In this document: positions 49,184 through 61,220 of the stretch, one piece after another
Layout: each line of letters begins with the position of its first letter
Numbering within the stretch: position 1 is the first letter of the stretch
Source: Streptomyces sclerotialus
GTDB lineage: Bacteria; Actinomycetota; Actinomycetes; Streptomycetales; Streptomycetaceae
Direction: 5' to 3'
NCBI RefSeq assembly: GCF_040907265.1
Contig: NZ_JBFOHP010000002.1
Span: 6,510,001-6,574,000, forward strand
Length of the DNA: 64,000 bases
Notes under the pieces: model-generated
Seen by the model: the letters and a program-made list of their open reading frames with translations, nothing else
Told to the model about the DNA's origin: nothing
Database searches by the model: none
Position numbers and translations under genes: made by a program

Positions 49184-50335
49184 ATGGACGTTCCATCCTC
49201 TGCCGAGGTGGTGATCGTCGGTGGCGGGGTCATGGGCACGAGCGTCGCGTTCCACCTCGCCGAGGCGGGCGTACGCGACGTGGTCCTGGTCGAGCGGGAC
49301 GAGCTGGGGTCCGGCTCCACGTGCAAGGCCGCCGGCGGGGTCCGCGCGCAGTTCTCCGACGCGCTCAACATCCAGCTCAGTGCCCGTAGCCTGGCCGCCT
49401 ACCATCACTTCGGCAGGCAGCCGGGGCAGCACATCGACCTGCACACCGTGGGCTACCTGTTCCTGCTGTCGCGTCCGGAGGACGTGGCCTCCTTCGAGGC
49501 AGGCGTCGCCCTGCAGAACGAACTGGGCGTGCCCAGCCGGATGGTGGGGCCGGACGAGGCCAAGCGCCTGTCCCCGCTGATCGAGACGGACGGACTGCTG
49601 GCGGCTGCGTTCTCGCCGGAGGACGGCTACTGCACGCCGGAGTCGGTCGTCCTCGGGTACGCCGTCGGTGCCAGACGCCACGGCGCCACGCTCCTGACCG
49701 GTTGCGAGGTGCTCGGGATCGACACCCGCGGCGGCGAGATCCGCGCCGTGCAGACCACCGGCGGCCGCATCGAGACATCGACGGTGGTGTGCGCGGCGGG
49801 TGCCTGGTCGTCCGCGGTGGGGGAGATGGTGGGCGTGCGGCTGCCGGTCACCCCGTACCGCAGGCAGCTGGCGTTCACCGAGCCGGTCGACCCGGACGTG
49901 CGGGTGCCGATGACACTCGACTTCACCTCGGCCTTCTACTTCCGCCGCGAGGGCCGGGGCCTGATGTTCGGCATGTCCGACCCGGACGAGCTGCCGGGCT
50001 TCCGGATGAACCGTACGGACGAATGGCTGTCCAAGCTCGCGGAGAAGATGGCCACGCGGGTGCCCGGTCTGCTGGGCACCGGTATCACCGGCGGATGGGC
50101 GGGCCTGTACGAAGTGACGCCGGACCACAACGCCCTGATCGGCGAGTCCCCCGACGTCGGCCGCTTCCTCTACACCACCGGGTTCTCCGGGCACGGCTTC
50201 ATGCAGGGGCCGGCGGCCGGAGAGATCGTGCGTGACCTGGTGCTGAACAAGGAGCCGTTCGTCGACGTCAGCCCCCTCGATGCGCAGCGATTCGACGGCG
50301 CCGCCCAGTTGCGGACGGAGAGCAACTATGTCTGA
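49184..50335 (+). CDS. FAD-dependent amino-acid/sarcosine oxidase family (DAO) protein
   Basis: The protein has 383 residues. ATG 49184 is preceded by GAGGGAG. The FAD-binding motif is VVIVGGGVMGTSVAFHLAEAG. 'GSGSTCKAAGGVRAQF' and the C-terminal 'TTGFSGHGFMQGPAAGEIVRDL' are typical for the sarcosine oxidase/glycine oxidase/DadA branch. It oxidises C-N bonds of amino acids to imines with O2 or another acceptor. The next gene, a free carrier protein, overlaps it by 8 bp, and MbtH overlaps that. This suggests that the substrate may be bound to the carrier, for example giving a dehydro amino acid or cyclic imine (inference). Confidence 0.88.
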   Translation: MDVPSSAEVVIVGGGVMGTSVAFHLAEAGVRDVVLVERDELGSGSTCKAAGGVRAQFSDALNIQLSARSLAAYHHFGRQPGQHIDLHTVGYLFLLSRPEDVASFEAGVALQNELGVPSRMVGPDEAKRLSPLIETDGLLAAAFSPEDGYCTPESVVLGYAVGARRHGATLLTGCEVLGIDTRGGEIRAVQTTGGRIETSTVVCAAGAWSSAVGEMVGVRLPVTPYRRQLAFTEPVDPDVRVPMTLDFTSAFYFRREGRGLMFGMSDPDELPGFRMNRTDEWLSKLAEKMATRVPGLLGTGITGGWAGLYEVTPDHNALIGESPDVGRFLYTTGFSGHGFMQGPAAGEIVRDLVLNKEPFVDVSPLDAQRFDGAAQLRTESNYV

Positions 50336-50606
50336 CCGAGCAGGAACCGACCCTGTGACGGCCGCCCCCACCGGCGCCCCGGCGGTGATCGCCGACTCCT
50401 GGCGTGCGGTGCTCGACGTGCCGGCGCTCACCGATGACGACGACTTCTTCGAGCTCGGCGGTGACTCGATCATGGTGACCCGGATCGTGTCCTACCTGCG
50501 GCGCGAACTGGGCGTCGAGGTGGACATGGTGCAGGTGTGGGAGACCCCGTCGTTCGGCGAATTCCGGGACGCAGTGACAGCACAGATGGGAGAGGGAACG
50601 ACATGA
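50328..50606 (+). CDS. Free-standing peptidyl/acyl carrier protein
   Basis: The protein has 92 residues. ATG 50328 lies inside the end of the oxidase gene (8-bp overlap). The phosphopantetheine site is FFELGGDSIMVTRI. Helix pattern and length fit a single carrier domain. The GGDS form is typical of carriers that work with epimerisation or of PCP type. No adenylation domain is attached, so it must be loaded by a separate adenylating enzyme or another transfer. It sits between an amino-acid oxidase and an MbtH gene, with overlapping frames throughout, so it is probably the platform for that oxidation. Confidence 0.92.
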   Translation: MSDRAGTDPVTAAPTGAPAVIADSWRAVLDVPALTDDDDFFELGGDSIMVTRIVSYLRRELGVEVDMVQVWETPSFGEFRDAVTAQMGEGTT

Positions 50607-50830
50607 GTACGGGCAACGGCACCGGCGACGAGAGCGGGACCCGCTACACCGTCGTGATCAACGATGAGGAGCAGTACTCGATCTGGCCTGCGCACCGGGA
50701 GGTGCCGGCGGGCTGGCGGGAGACCGGAACGGCCGGATCCAAGCAGGAGTGCCTGGACCACATCGACGCGGTGTGGACGGACATGCGGCCCAAGAGCCTG
50801 CGGGAGCGGATGACCGCGGAGGAGGCGTAG
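50603..50830 (+). CDS. MbtH-family NRPS accessory protein
   Basis: The protein has 75 residues. ATG 50603 overlaps the carrier stop (ATGA). The conserved core is present: 'YTVVINDEEQYSIWPAHREVPAGWRETG' in part, with the family's Ser-x-Trp-Pro and Pro-x-Gly-Trp, and 'CLDHIDAVWTDMRPKSLRERM'. MbtH proteins bind adenylation domains and are needed for their solubility or activity. It may serve the four adenylation domains of the NRPS proteins seen here. It is convergent with the dioxygenase gene. Confidence 0.95.
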   Translation: MSTGNGTGDESGTRYTVVINDEEQYSIWPAHREVPAGWRETGTAGSKQECLDHIDAVWTDMRPKSLRERMTAEEA

Positions 50831-50881
50831 CCGGCGGCCGGCCTCCGCACGCGGTCCCGCCTCGGTCCCGTGTCCCGGAGG

Positions 50882-51739
50882 TCAGGTCCACCAGAGGAAT
50901 TCATCACCTGCCAGGCCGGTGAAACAGGTCAGCAGGAGCCTGCCGCGCTCGGCCGCCGAGCCGCCGCCGAGCACGGCGTGCACCAGATTGCCATTGATCA
51001 CACACAGGTCGCCCGTCGCCACCGGGACGGTCAGCGAGGCGTGGTCCGTCAGCAGCTCCGGTGGGTACGGGTAGCCGCTGTGGCGGACGCCGAGGCGCGC
51101 GCGGGTGCGGTCGTCGGGCGCGACGTTCCACAGCCGCAACTGACCGCGCCCACCGGGGACGTGCGGGTAGACGTTGACCGCCATCACCCGCCGGATGCGC
51201 TGGACTTCGAAGTCCGCCTGCAGCGGGTCGCTGAGCTGTGCGAGATCGTCGTGAGGCAGCAGCAGGAACTCACGGGAGTCGTTGTTCCAGCACACCGCCT
51301 TGGAGGAACCGGCCTTCCGGCCGTCGTGCTCGGCGGCGCGGGCGACGTCGAGCCGCCCGGCCAGCGCATCCCGCAGTCGCGCGATCGGGTCGGACGCGCC
51401 GGCGTACAGTGCGTCCACCGCCTCCCGCGCGGCCTCGGCGGCCGTCAAGTAGTCCAGGGTGGACCGCTCGATGTGTGACGCGCCGAGAATGTAGGCCTCG
51501 ACGCCGTCGGCACCCTCGCCGTGCCGCGGGGTGCGGTGCGGGGAGTCCCAGAAATTGCGTGTGAGGGTGGCGCACTCGGCCGCGGGCACGAAATGCCGTA
51601 CCCGATAGGCGGCCAGTCTGCCGTTCAGGACATCCAGGACACGTTCGATGTCGAGCGTGCCTTCGCTCTCGTGCAGCTGGAACTGGTCGGCGGGCAGGGC
51701 CTCGCCTGTGATCGACGGTGAGGTGACTTCGGTCGTCAT
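50882..51739 (-). CDS. 2-oxoglutarate/Fe(II)-dependent oxygenase
   Basis: The protein has 285 residues. It has a double-stranded beta-helix oxygenase pattern: the iron-binding HxD in 'FLLLPHDDLAQLSDP', the distal His in 'CVINGNLVHAVLGG' and an Arg for 2-oxoglutarate in 'ERGRLLLTCFTG'. It differs from the dioxygenase at 31 kb, which belongs to the isoleucine-dioxygenase group. This one resembles proline- or arginine-hydroxylase-like proteins of NRPS clusters, but I cannot place it in a defined subfamily. It probably hydroxylates an amino acid, free or carrier-bound. It is transcribed alone, divergent from the large NRPS gene (282 bp between starts). Confidence 0.78.
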   Translation of the reverse strand: MTTEVTSPSITGEALPADQFQLHESEGTLDIERVLDVLNGRLAAYRVRHFVPAAECATLTRNFWDSPHRTPRHGEGADGVEAYILGASHIERSTLDYLTAAEAAREAVDALYAGASDPIARLRDALAGRLDVARAAEHDGRKAGSSKAVCWNNDSREFLLLPHDDLAQLSDPLQADFEVQRIRRVMAVNVYPHVPGGRGQLRLWNVAPDDRTRARLGVRHSGYPYPPELLTDHASLTVPVATGDLCVINGNLVHAVLGGGSAAERGRLLLTCFTGLAGDEFLWWT

Positions 51740-52021
51740 ACTTCCTCCGGCTGGGCTTCACGCCCATGCTGGAGGGCACACCTGCCGGGGAGACGACACG
51801 GGCTCGGCGTCATGTCCGGGCGAATCCGCAGGTGGGCCGCGTGTTGCGGCGGTGGCCGCGAGTCGACTACGGAATCGCCGCGCGCCGTCCCGTCCGGGAG
51901 CGCTTTTCCGTAGCGCGCCCATAGGCCGGCCCGGCGGCCCGGGCCGATCAGGAGATTTCCCTCCGGTGGCGCGTCAACCGGGTGCCCCCCGGGCGCCGTA
52001 CGGCTCCACGACGATGCACAC

Positions 52022-55000
52022 ATGACGGCAGGAAATCAGTCGGCGGCGCGCCGCCGGGAACTCCTCGGTCTGCTCCTGCGCCGCGACGGTCTCGCGTCGG
52101 ACACGATCGGGCGGGCCTCTCGCGATCACCCGCTTCCCCTCTCCTTCGCCCAGCAGCGGCTGTGGGTACTGGACCGGCTGATCGGGGGCAGCCCCGTTTA
52201 CACCGCCCCGCTGGCCTACCGGATACGCGGGCCGCTCGCCGTGTCCGCGCTGCGTGCCGCGTTCACCGAAGTGGTCGCGCGGCACGAGGTGCTGCGCACC
52301 AGGTTCACCACGCACGGCACCGAACCCGTGCAGGTGATCGACGATCCGGCGCCGGTTCCGGTCACCGTGGCCGACCTGACCGGGCAGCCCGACGCCGAGA
52401 CGGCGGCGCGCCGACTGGCCCGCGAGGAGGCGGCGCGGCCCTTCGACCTCGAAAGCGGGCCGCTGCTGCGCGTCACCCTGCTCGCCATGGCCCCCGACGA
52501 CCACGTGCTGCTGCTGAGCATGCATCACATCGTCGTCGACAGCTGGTCGCTGGGCGTACTCTTCCGTGAACTGCGCACCGCTTACGAGGCCCACCTCGCG
52601 GGGCGCGCCTGCGACCTCCCCGAACTGCGCGTGCAGTACGCCGACTTCGCCGCATGGCAGCGCTCCGCGGCCACCCGCGAACGCTTCGCTGCCGACCTGG
52701 AGCACTGGGTCGCGGCCCTGCGCGACGCGCCGCAGATCGTCACCCTGCCGCGGGACCGGCCCCGCCCGGTCGTGCCCACGTACAAGGGCGCTGAGCACCT
52801 GTTCACGGTGGACGGCGGGACCACCGCGGCGCTGCGGGAGCTGGCGGCGGCGGAGCACGCCACGCTGTTCATGGTGCTGCTCGCGGTGCTGGACGCGCTC
52901 CTGGCCCGCTACACCGGGGAGGACGACGTGGTCGTCGGCTCGCCGGTGGCCGGGCGCGACCTCGCTGAGCTGGAGCCGTTGATCGGGTTCTTCATCAACA
53001 GCGTCAACCTCCGTACCGACCTGTCGGGCGACCCCACCTTCCGCGAACTGGTCGGCCGGGTCCGGCGTACGGCGCTGGACGCCTTCGACCACCAGAAGCT
53101 GCCGTTCGACATGCTGGTCGAACGGCTGCAGCCGGTGCGGCAGCTGAGCGTCCACCCGCTTCACCAGATCAGCTTCCAGGTCACCGAGCGGAACAGCCGG
53201 TCGGCGGACCTGCTGCTGGCCCAGGTCGAGGGCGGCGTGGGCGAGGTCGCGCCGACCCTGCCGGACGTCGAGGTGTCCGCGTTCCCCACCGGTACCGGCA
53301 CCAACCACTTCGACCTCGCCATGGGACTGGCCGAAGGGCCGGACGGACTGGTGGCGCGGCTGGAATACTCGACCGACCTCTACGACGCGGAAACCATCGA
53401 ACGCTTCGGGGACAGCTTCCGCACCTTCGCCCGGGCCGCGGTCGCCGCCCCCGACACCCCGGTCTCCCAGCTGCCGCTGCTCAGCGAGCGGGAGCGGGTC
53501 CGGGTGCTGGAGGAGTGGAACGACACGGCGCGGCCCGACGCCGACCAGTCCTGCCTGCACGACCTGATCGCCGGACAGGCCCGCAGCAGGCCGGAACGGA
53601 TCGCCGTGCGCGACGCGGACCGTGAGCTGACGTACGGCCGGCTCGACGCCTGCGCCAATGCCCTGGCGCACCGGCTGCGCGCGCTCGGTGCCGGGCCGGA
53701 GCGCATCGTCGCGGTCTGCGCCGAGCGGTCGGTGGAGGCTGTCGTCGCGCTCGTGGGGGTGATGAAGGCCGGCGCTGTCGTCGTCGTCCTCGACCCGGAG
53801 CAGCCGGAGTCGCGGCTGCGCCACCTGCTGGCCGACACCGGCGCCCTGGCCGTGGTCACACAGCGCGAAGGGCGGCCCGGCCTGCCGCGGGACGTCGTCC
53901 CCGTCGTCGAGCTGGACCCGGACCTGAAGGCGCTGACGGGCCTGCCCACCACCGCACCGGTCACCGGCGTGACTCCCGACAACATCGCGCACGCCGTCTA
54001 CACGTCCGGCTCGACGGGCGAGCCCAAGTGCATCCTCACCCCGCACCGCGGTGCGGCGAACCTCATCGCGTGCGACACCGCCGAGTACGGCCTCGGCCCC
54101 GGCGACCGGCTGCTGCAGAAGGCACCGTTCACCTTCGACGCGTCCATGTGGGAGGTGATCTGGCCGCTGACCGCGGGCGCCACCGTCGTCGTCGCCCGCC
54201 CCGGAGGCCAGCGGGACCCGGACTACCTGGCCAGGCTCATCCAGGACGAGCAGGTGACGCTGGTCCACTTCGTGCCCGTGATGCTGCGCGCGTTCCTCGG
54301 TACGCCGCGGGCCGCGCAGTGCACGTCGTTGCGGCAGGTGCACTGTGGCGGCGAGGCGATCACACCGGGCCTGGTGGACCGCTTCCACGAGGTGCTGCCA
54401 GGGGTGGAGCTGCACAACCAGTACGGGCCGGCCGAGGTGTCGGGCCAGACGAACTTCTGGCGGCTGGAGCCGGGAATCACCCGCGTCCCGCTCGGGCGCG
54501 CGGCTTGGAACACGCGGATGTACGTCCTCGACCGGCACGGCGCCCCGGTGCCCCAGGGCGTGACCGGTGAGCTGTACCTGGCGGGCACGGGCGTGGCCCG
54601 TGGCTACCACGGCAAGCCCGGACTGACCGCCGAGCGGTTCCTGCCCGATCCTTTCGGCCGTCCCGGCAGCCGGATGTACCGCACCGGCGACCTGGTGCGC
54701 TGGATCGGTGACGGCAACCTGGAGTTCGTCGGCCGTGCCGACCACCAGGTGAAGATCCGCGGCTTCCGGATCGAGCCGGGGGAGGTGGAGGGGCACCTCA
54801 CAGCCCACCCCGAGGTGCGGGAGGCGGTCGTCGTCGCCCGTAGCGGCCCGTCCGGGGACAACCGGCTCGTCGCCTACGTCGTGGCCGCGGACGAGTCCGT
54901 GGTCCCCCGGCTGCGCGCGCACCTGACCGAGAGAGTGCCCGAGTACATGGTGCCCAGCGTGATCGTGCGGCTCGACGCGCTGCCGCTCAACCGCAACGGC

Positions 55001-57979
55001 AAGGTGGACCAGCGGGCGCTGCCCGAGCCCGCCGTCACCGCGCGGGAGGCGCTGGTGCGGCCGCGCACCCGGGAGGAGCGGGTGTTCGCCGACATCTGGT
55101 GTGCGGTGCTCGGGCTGGACGAGGTCGGTGCCGACGAGAACTTCTTCGCCCTCGGCGGGGACTCGCTGCGGGCCATCGACGTGGCTTCGCGCGCCGGCGC
55201 TGCGGGTTACCGGATCACGCCCAACCAGCTGTTCCGGCATCAGGTCCTGGCCGACCTGGCCGCCGAGGCGACCTTGTCCGAGGACGGCACGGCACCGGTC
55301 GCGGAGCAGGAAGAGATCACCGGCAGGAGCCCGCTGACACCGGTCCAGCACGCCTTCTTCGCGGAGGGCGATCCGGAGCGCGATCACCTCACCCAGTACA
55401 CGGTGCTCGACCTGGCGCCCGGCCTCGAGCCGTCCACCGTGGACGCCGCACTCGACGCACTGGTCGCGCACCACGACCAGCTGCGCGCCGCGTTCTTCCG
55501 GACCGACGACGGCTGGGTGCAGGAGATCCGCCCGCACAAGCCCCGGCACCACATCGAGCACCTGGAGCCGGCCGCCGGAGTCGAGGCCGCACTGCGCCAC
55601 GCGGTCGACGGCTTCGACCTCGGTGCCGGCGTGGTCCTGCGCGCCACGCTGACCGGCCGGATCCTGGTGCTCGCCGTGCACCATCTGTGCGTGGACGTGG
55701 TGTCCTGGCGGGTGCTGCTGGAGGACCTGGTCACCCTTTGCCAGGGCGGCGACCTGCCTCCGAAGACCACGTCCTTCCGGACCTGGGCGAACCGGTTGCA
55801 CGAGCGGGCCGCCGACCCGGAGCTCGGGCGGGAGGCGGAAACGTGGCGGGCACTCCTGCCCACGGTCCCGCGGCCGCTCCCGCGCGAGCGCGGCAAGCCG
55901 GGGGAGGCGGGCACGCGCGAGGCCATGGCGGTCGTCGGGGCCGAGCTCTCCGAGGAGGCCACCCGCGCCTTGTTCGCCGAGGTGCCTGCCGCCTTCCAGG
56001 CCGAGGCGAAGGACACCGTACTGGCGGCACTCGCGCTGGCGCTGCGGCGCTGGACCGGCTCACCGGACGTCCTCGTGGACGTGGAGGGCCACGGCAGGGA
56101 GCCGCTCTTCACCGATGTCGACCTGACACGCACCGTCGGCTGGTTCACCGCCGTGCATCCGGTCGCCGTACGGGTCGACGACCAGGAGGACGTGGTGGGC
56201 TGCCTGGCCGCGGTGCGGGAGGCGGCAGCGGCGGTGCCCGGCCGCGGCATCGGCTACGGTCTGCTGTCCGGCCTGGGCGCCGACGGCCTGCTGGCCGGGC
56301 TCGCCCGCGCCGAGGTACAGCTGAACTACCTGGGCCGTACGGACGACACCGGCTCCGGACACGATCGGTTCACCCCCGTCGGTGAGCCGGTGCGCGCTCT
56401 CGGTGCGAGCACCCGGCCCCGCCCCTACCCGGTCGAGGTCGTCGCGTGGGTGGCCGGTGACCGGCTGCGGGTCGCGGTGTCCTACGACACCGGGGCGTTC
56501 GAGGCGACGAGCATGGAAGCGGTGGCCGCCGGAATCGTCACGGCCCTGGCCGAGATCGCCGGGGCCGCCGCTCGTCCGGACACCGGCTTCCGCATCGGCG
56601 CGGACTTCCCGCTGGCCGGACTGTCCACTGCCGACCTGGCGCGGCAGTTCGGCTCGTGCCGGGGCATCGAGGACATCTACCCGCTCTCCCCGGTGCAGGA
56701 GGGCATCCTCTTCCACACGGTGCAGGGCGGTGACTCCCGGCTCTACACGACCCGCCTGTCCTGGCGGGCGGGCGAGCTGGACCCGGACGCGTTCACCCAG
56801 GCCTGGCAGGAGACGGCGAGCCGGGTGCCGGTGCTGCGGACCCGGGTCATGTGGCGGCTGGTGGACCGGCCGCTCCAGGTGGTCTCCGAACGGGTGCGGT
56901 TCCCCGTCGCCCGGCTGGACTGGTCCGCGCGGCCGGCCGCCGAACGGGACCGGGCGCTCGACGAACTGCTCACTGCCGGCAGGGAGTTCGACCTGGAGCA
57001 GGGCCCACTGGTGCGGATCACGCTGATCGACGAGGGCCCCGACGGATGGCGCGTGCTGATGGAGGCCCACCACCTGGTGATCGACGGGTGGAGCAGTGCG
57101 ATCCTCGTCGACGACGTACTGACGCTGTACCGAGCCATCCGCGACGACGCTCCGGTGCGACGCCCGGCCCGCAGGCCGTTCCGCGACTACCTGGCCTGGC
57201 TGGCCGACCAGGACCGCACGCCGGACCAGCAGTTCTGGACGCGTTACCTGGCCGGATTCACCCGGCCCACCCCGCTGCCGCCCGGCCGGGACCCCGGTGG
57301 GCCCGGTGGCCACGAGCTGTACGACGTCGGACTGCCGGCGGGGCTCGGCGAACGGCTGACGGCGTTCGTCCGGGCCGCGCGGCTCACCCGCAACACCGTC
57401 TTCCAGGCCGCCTGGGGACTGGTCCTCGCCTGCCACGCCCGTACGGACGACGTGGTTTTCGGCGCCACCGTCTCCGGCCGGTCGGGACTGGCGGGCATCG
57501 AGCAGATGATCGGCATGTTCATCAACACGCTGCCCCTGCGCGTGCGTATCAGGTCCGCCGGTCCGCTGGACGGCTGGCTCCGCGACATCCAGGAAGCGCG
57601 GGGCCGGATGCCCTCGGAGCACACCCCGCTCACGACCGTCGCGCGCTGTGCCGAGGTCAGCAGGCGCCAACCGCTGTTCAGCACGGTCGTGGTGTTCGAG
57701 AACTATCCGGTCGCCGACGAGGTCCGGGCGGCCCTGCACGGCGGCGGCCCGGCCGGGGCGCTGCGGGTCGCGGACTCCAACAACTACCCGCTGACGCTGA
57801 TCGTCGAGGACGGTCCCCAGCCCGCGGTGCGGCTGATGTTCGACAACGGCCGGTTCGACAGGGACCAGGTGGACCGCGTCGGGCGCGGCCTGACCGCCGC
57901 GCTGACCGCGATCACCGATCCGGCGTGCACCTCGCTCGCCGACGTCATGACCCGCATCGACGCCACCCGCGCGTCCTGA
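52022..57979 (+). CDS. NRPS with C-A-T-E-C domains and no release domain
   Basis: The protein has 1985 residues from ATG 52022 (ribosome binding site weak). Domain order: condensation 1 (about 35-460), whose active-site motif is HHIVVDS near 168 instead of HHxxxDG; adenylation (about 500-1000, [10 protein letters not shown] near 660); carrier ([10 protein letters not shown], Ser near 1047); epimerisation (about 1100-1520, [10 protein letters not shown] near 1219, [17 protein letters not shown]); condensation 2 (about 1540-1980, HHLVIDGWS near 1682). By eye the specificity positions read D-A-W-H-H-G-Q-G-Q-K, which I cannot assign. The E domain predicts a D-residue, and the last C domain should join it to an amino acid on another protein, such as one of the free A-T didomains. 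The hydrolase, acyl-CoA ligase and AH-AT-ER genes follow on the same strand. Confidence 0.93.
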   Translation: MTAGNQSAARRRELLGLLLRRDGLASDTIGRASRDHPLPLSFAQQRLWVLDRLIGGSPVYTAPLAYRIRGPLAVSALRAAFTEVVARHEVLRTRFTTHGTEPVQVIDDPAPVPVTVADLTGQPDAETAARRLAREEAARPFDLESGPLLRVTLLAMAPDDHVLLLSMHHIVVDSWSLGVLFRELRTAYEAHLAGRACDLPELRVQYADFAAWQRSAATRERFAADLEHWVAALRDAPQIVTLPRDRPRPVVPTYKGAEHLFTVDGGTTAALRELAAAEHATLFMVLLAVLDALLARYTGEDDVVVGSPVAGRDLAELEPLIGFFINSVNLRTDLSGDPTFRELVGRVRRTALDAFDHQKLPFDMLVERLQPVRQLSVHPLHQISFQVTERNSRSADLLLAQVEGGVGEVAPTLPDVEVSAFPTGTGTNHFDLAMGLAEGPDGLVARLEYSTDLYDAETIERFGDSFRTFARAAVAAPDTPVSQLPLLSERERVRVLEEWNDTARPDADQSCLHDLIAGQARSRPERIAVRDADRELTYGRLDACANALAHRLRALGAGPERIVAVCAERSVEAVVALVGVMKAGAVVVVLDPEQPESRLRHLLADTGALAVVTQREGRPGLPRDVVPVVELDPDLKALTGLPTTAPVTGVTPDNIAHAVYTSGSTGEPKCILTPHRGAANLIACDTAEYGLGPGDRLLQKAPFTFDASMWEVIWPLTAGATVVVARPGGQRDPDYLARLIQDEQVTLVHFVPVMLRAFLGTPRAAQCTSLRQVHCGGEAITPGLVDRFHEVLPGVELHNQYGPAEVSGQTNFWRLEPGITRVPLGRAAWNTRMYVLDRHGAPVPQGVTGELYLAGTGVARGYHGKPGLTAERFLPDPFGRPGSRMYRTGDLVRWIGDGNLEFVGRADHQVKIRGFRIEPGEVEGHLTAHPEVREAVVVARSGPSGDNRLVAYVVAADESVVPRLRAHLTERVPEYMVPSVIVRLDALPLNRNGKVDQRALPEPAVTAREALVRPRTREERVFADIWCAVLGLDEVGADENFFALGGDSLRAIDVASRAGAAGYRITPNQLFRHQVLADLAAEATLSEDGTAPVAEQEEITGRSPLTPVQHAFFAEGDPERDHLTQYTVLDLAPGLEPSTVDAALDALVAHHDQLRAAFFRTDDGWVQEIRPHKPRHHIEHLEPAAGVEAALRHAVDGFDLGAGVVLRATLTGRILVLAVHHLCVDVVSWRVLLEDLVTLCQGGDLPPKTTSFRTWANRLHERAADPELGREAETWRALLPTVPRPLPRERGKPGEAGTREAMAVVGAELSEEATRALFAEVPAAFQAEAKDTVLAALALALRRWTGSPDVLVDVEGHGREPLFTDVDLTRTVGWFTAVHPVAVRVDDQEDVVGCLAAVREAAAAVPGRGIGYGLLSGLGADGLLAGLARAEVQLNYLGRTDDTGSGHDRFTPVGEPVRALGASTRPRPYPVEVVAWVAGDRLRVAVSYDTGAFEATSMEAVAAGIVTALAEIAGAAARPDTGFRIGADFPLAGLSTADLARQFGSCRGIEDIYPLSPVQEGILFHTVQGGDSRLYTTRLSWRAGELDPDAFTQAWQETASRVPVLRTRVMWRLVDRPLQVVSERVRFPVARLDWSARPAAERDRALDELLTAGREFDLEQGPLVRITLIDEGPDGWRVLMEAHHLVIDGWSSAILVDDVLTLYRAIRDDAPVRRPARRPFRDYLAWLADQDRTPDQQFWTRYLAGFTRPTPLPPGRDPGGPGGHELYDVGLPAGLGERLTAFVRAARLTRNTVFQAAWGLVLACHARTDDVVFGATVSGRSGLAGIEQMIGMFINTLPLRVRIRSAGPLDGWLRDIQEARGRMPSEHTPLTTVARCAEVSRRQPLFSTVVVFENYPVADEVRAALHGGGPAGALRVADSNNYPLTLIVEDGPQPAVRLMFDNGRFDRDQVDRVGRGLTAALTAITDPACTSLADVMTRIDATRAS

Positions 57980-57994
57980 CCGCCCGGAGGGCGC

Positions 57995-59497
57995 ATGTTC
58001 CACGACCTGGCCGACGCGCTGGAAGAGATGTTGCCGGAGATCCTGGCCGCCACGAGCACCCCCGGTGTGGCGGTCGCCCTCGCCACGAGCACCGAACTGC
58101 GGGGAATGGGCGCGGGGTACGCGGACCTGGCCGGCGGAGTGCCGATGACGGGCTCCTCGTCCGCGACCGCCGGCTCCCTGAGCAAGCCGCTGGTCGGGCT
58201 GTCGCTCACCCGCCTCGCCGAAGCGGGGGAGATCGAGGTGGACGGCCCGATCGCACCGTTCCTGCCCCCGGGTGCCCGGCCCGCCAACCCGGAGGCCGAG
58301 CAGCCCATCACGGCGGGGATGCTCACCGCGCACATCGGGGGCTACCGCACCGACATCATCGACGCCGAGCTGACCCGGCCCCGCCCGATCGCCGAGTACG
58401 TCGCGCTGCGCCACGAGGCCGGCACCACTCCGGAGTACGGCGGGGTGTGCCCGCTCTACGGCCCGCCGGGCCGGTTCGCCTACTCCAGCTTCGGGATGTC
58501 CGTGGTGGGCTGCGCCGTCGAGCAGGTCACGGGTGAGAACTACGCGTCCTACGTGGACCGTTCGGTCTTCAAGGCGCTGGCCATGGACTCCTCCGCCCTG
58601 CCCACCGGCTCCGGACAGCCGTCCCGGTGGGACGAGCTGGTGGACTCCGCCGGCCACGCCACCGGGTACATGGGGTTCGGGCCGTGGTGCGTACCCTCGC
58701 CCGTCTACCACTCGGCGACCTACCCGGGCGCGGGGCTGGTGACCTCACCCCTCGACTACGCCCGGCTGTTCCAGTCGCTGCTGCGTACCGGCAAGGGCGC
58801 GGACGGCGTGGTCAGCCCCGCGGGCCTGGAGGCGATGCTGCGCCCGAGGGTCACCCGGTCCAGCCCGGTCACCCCGGACACGTTCGCGGGGACGGGCCTG
58901 GAGATGAGCGACCCGGAGCGCGACGGCCGGCTGTGGTGGTGGGGCCACTCCGCCGCCTACCCGTGGGGGTACTGGTGGGACGCGCGGGTCTACCCGCACC
59001 TCGATCTGGTCGTGGTGGCCATGGCCAACAAGTGGGACATGATGCGACTGCACAACCCGGCCGACCGCAATGCCGCGGGCATCGTCGCCCAGTGGGCGGC
59101 GCGCTGGGCCGCCTCCGGTGTGCCGCCCCGCCGCGAGCGGGCCGTCGGCCGCCGGGAAGCGGTCACGCCCGGCCCTGCGGCGTCCGCGTTCATGGGTGCC
59201 GTCACAGGCGAGCGGGCCTATGCGGCACTCGGACTCACCGGGCGGTTCGACGCCGGCACCGTGCGGTCCATGGCGGAGCGCACCCGCCCGTACGACGGCG
59301 CGGCCACGCCCGGACCGGACGTCGACGCGTTCGCGAGCGGCGTCGCGGACGTCGCGGCCCTGGCACCCGATCCGGAACTCATCCGCCGGTACGCCCGCGA
59401 GCAGGGCCCCGAGGCCGCGCTGTGGGCGCTCGAATGCGGCGCCACCGCGGCGGAGTTCCCGCTGCCCGCTCCCCTCTTCTGCGCACCCCACCGATAA
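57995..59497 (+). CDS. Beta-lactamase-fold serine hydrolase (S12/class C type)
   Basis: The protein has 500 residues. ATG 57995 follows GGAGG, 15 bp after the NRPS stop. The SxxK motif is SLSK in 'TAGSLSKPLVGLSLTRL'. The Tyr motif is YSS ('RFAYSSFGMSV') where YxN is usual. 'WWWGHSAAYPWG' sits in the place of the third motif. A C-terminal extra domain of about 110 residues follows. No signal peptide and no membrane helix are visible, so it is probably cytoplasmic. Family members include PBP-type thioesterases that release peptides from NRPS and S12 peptidases that mature prodrugs. Either would fit an enzyme encoded directly after a thioesterase-less C-A-T-E-C NRPS. A plain esterase is the fallback. 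Confidence 0.85.
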   Translation: MFHDLADALEEMLPEILAATSTPGVAVALATSTELRGMGAGYADLAGGVPMTGSSSATAGSLSKPLVGLSLTRLAEAGEIEVDGPIAPFLPPGARPANPEAEQPITAGMLTAHIGGYRTDIIDAELTRPRPIAEYVALRHEAGTTPEYGGVCPLYGPPGRFAYSSFGMSVVGCAVEQVTGENYASYVDRSVFKALAMDSSALPTGSGQPSRWDELVDSAGHATGYMGFGPWCVPSPVYHSATYPGAGLVTSPLDYARLFQSLLRTGKGADGVVSPAGLEAMLRPRVTRSSPVTPDTFAGTGLEMSDPERDGRLWWWGHSAAYPWGYWWDARVYPHLDLVVVAMANKWDMMRLHNPADRNAAGIVAQWAARWAASGVPPRRERAVGRREAVTPGPAASAFMGAVTGERAYAALGLTGRFDAGTVRSMAERTRPYDGAATPGPDVDAFASGVADVAALAPDPELIRRYAREQGPEAALWALECGATAAEFPLPAPLFCAPHR

Positions 59498-59506
59498 GGG
59501 GCCCCG

Positions 59507-61063
<1,557 letters not shown>

Positions 61064-61220
61064 GGTCCGCGCCGACCACGCGCCGACCAGCGGGTTCACG
61101 GGGAGCGGCAGGGCAGCCGGATGGCCCGCCGCCGCCATCCGGCTCCGCGACGATGAGCCCGGACGCCGGCCTGCCCGCTGCTACGTCGTCGTCCGCCTGA
61201 CCACTGAGGAGGGAATCACC

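Noticed and set aside
51974-55801. 1275-codon open frame on the minus strand
   Set aside because: It is a shadow of the C-A-T-E-C NRPS gene. No family motif, and third-position bias belongs to the plus strand.
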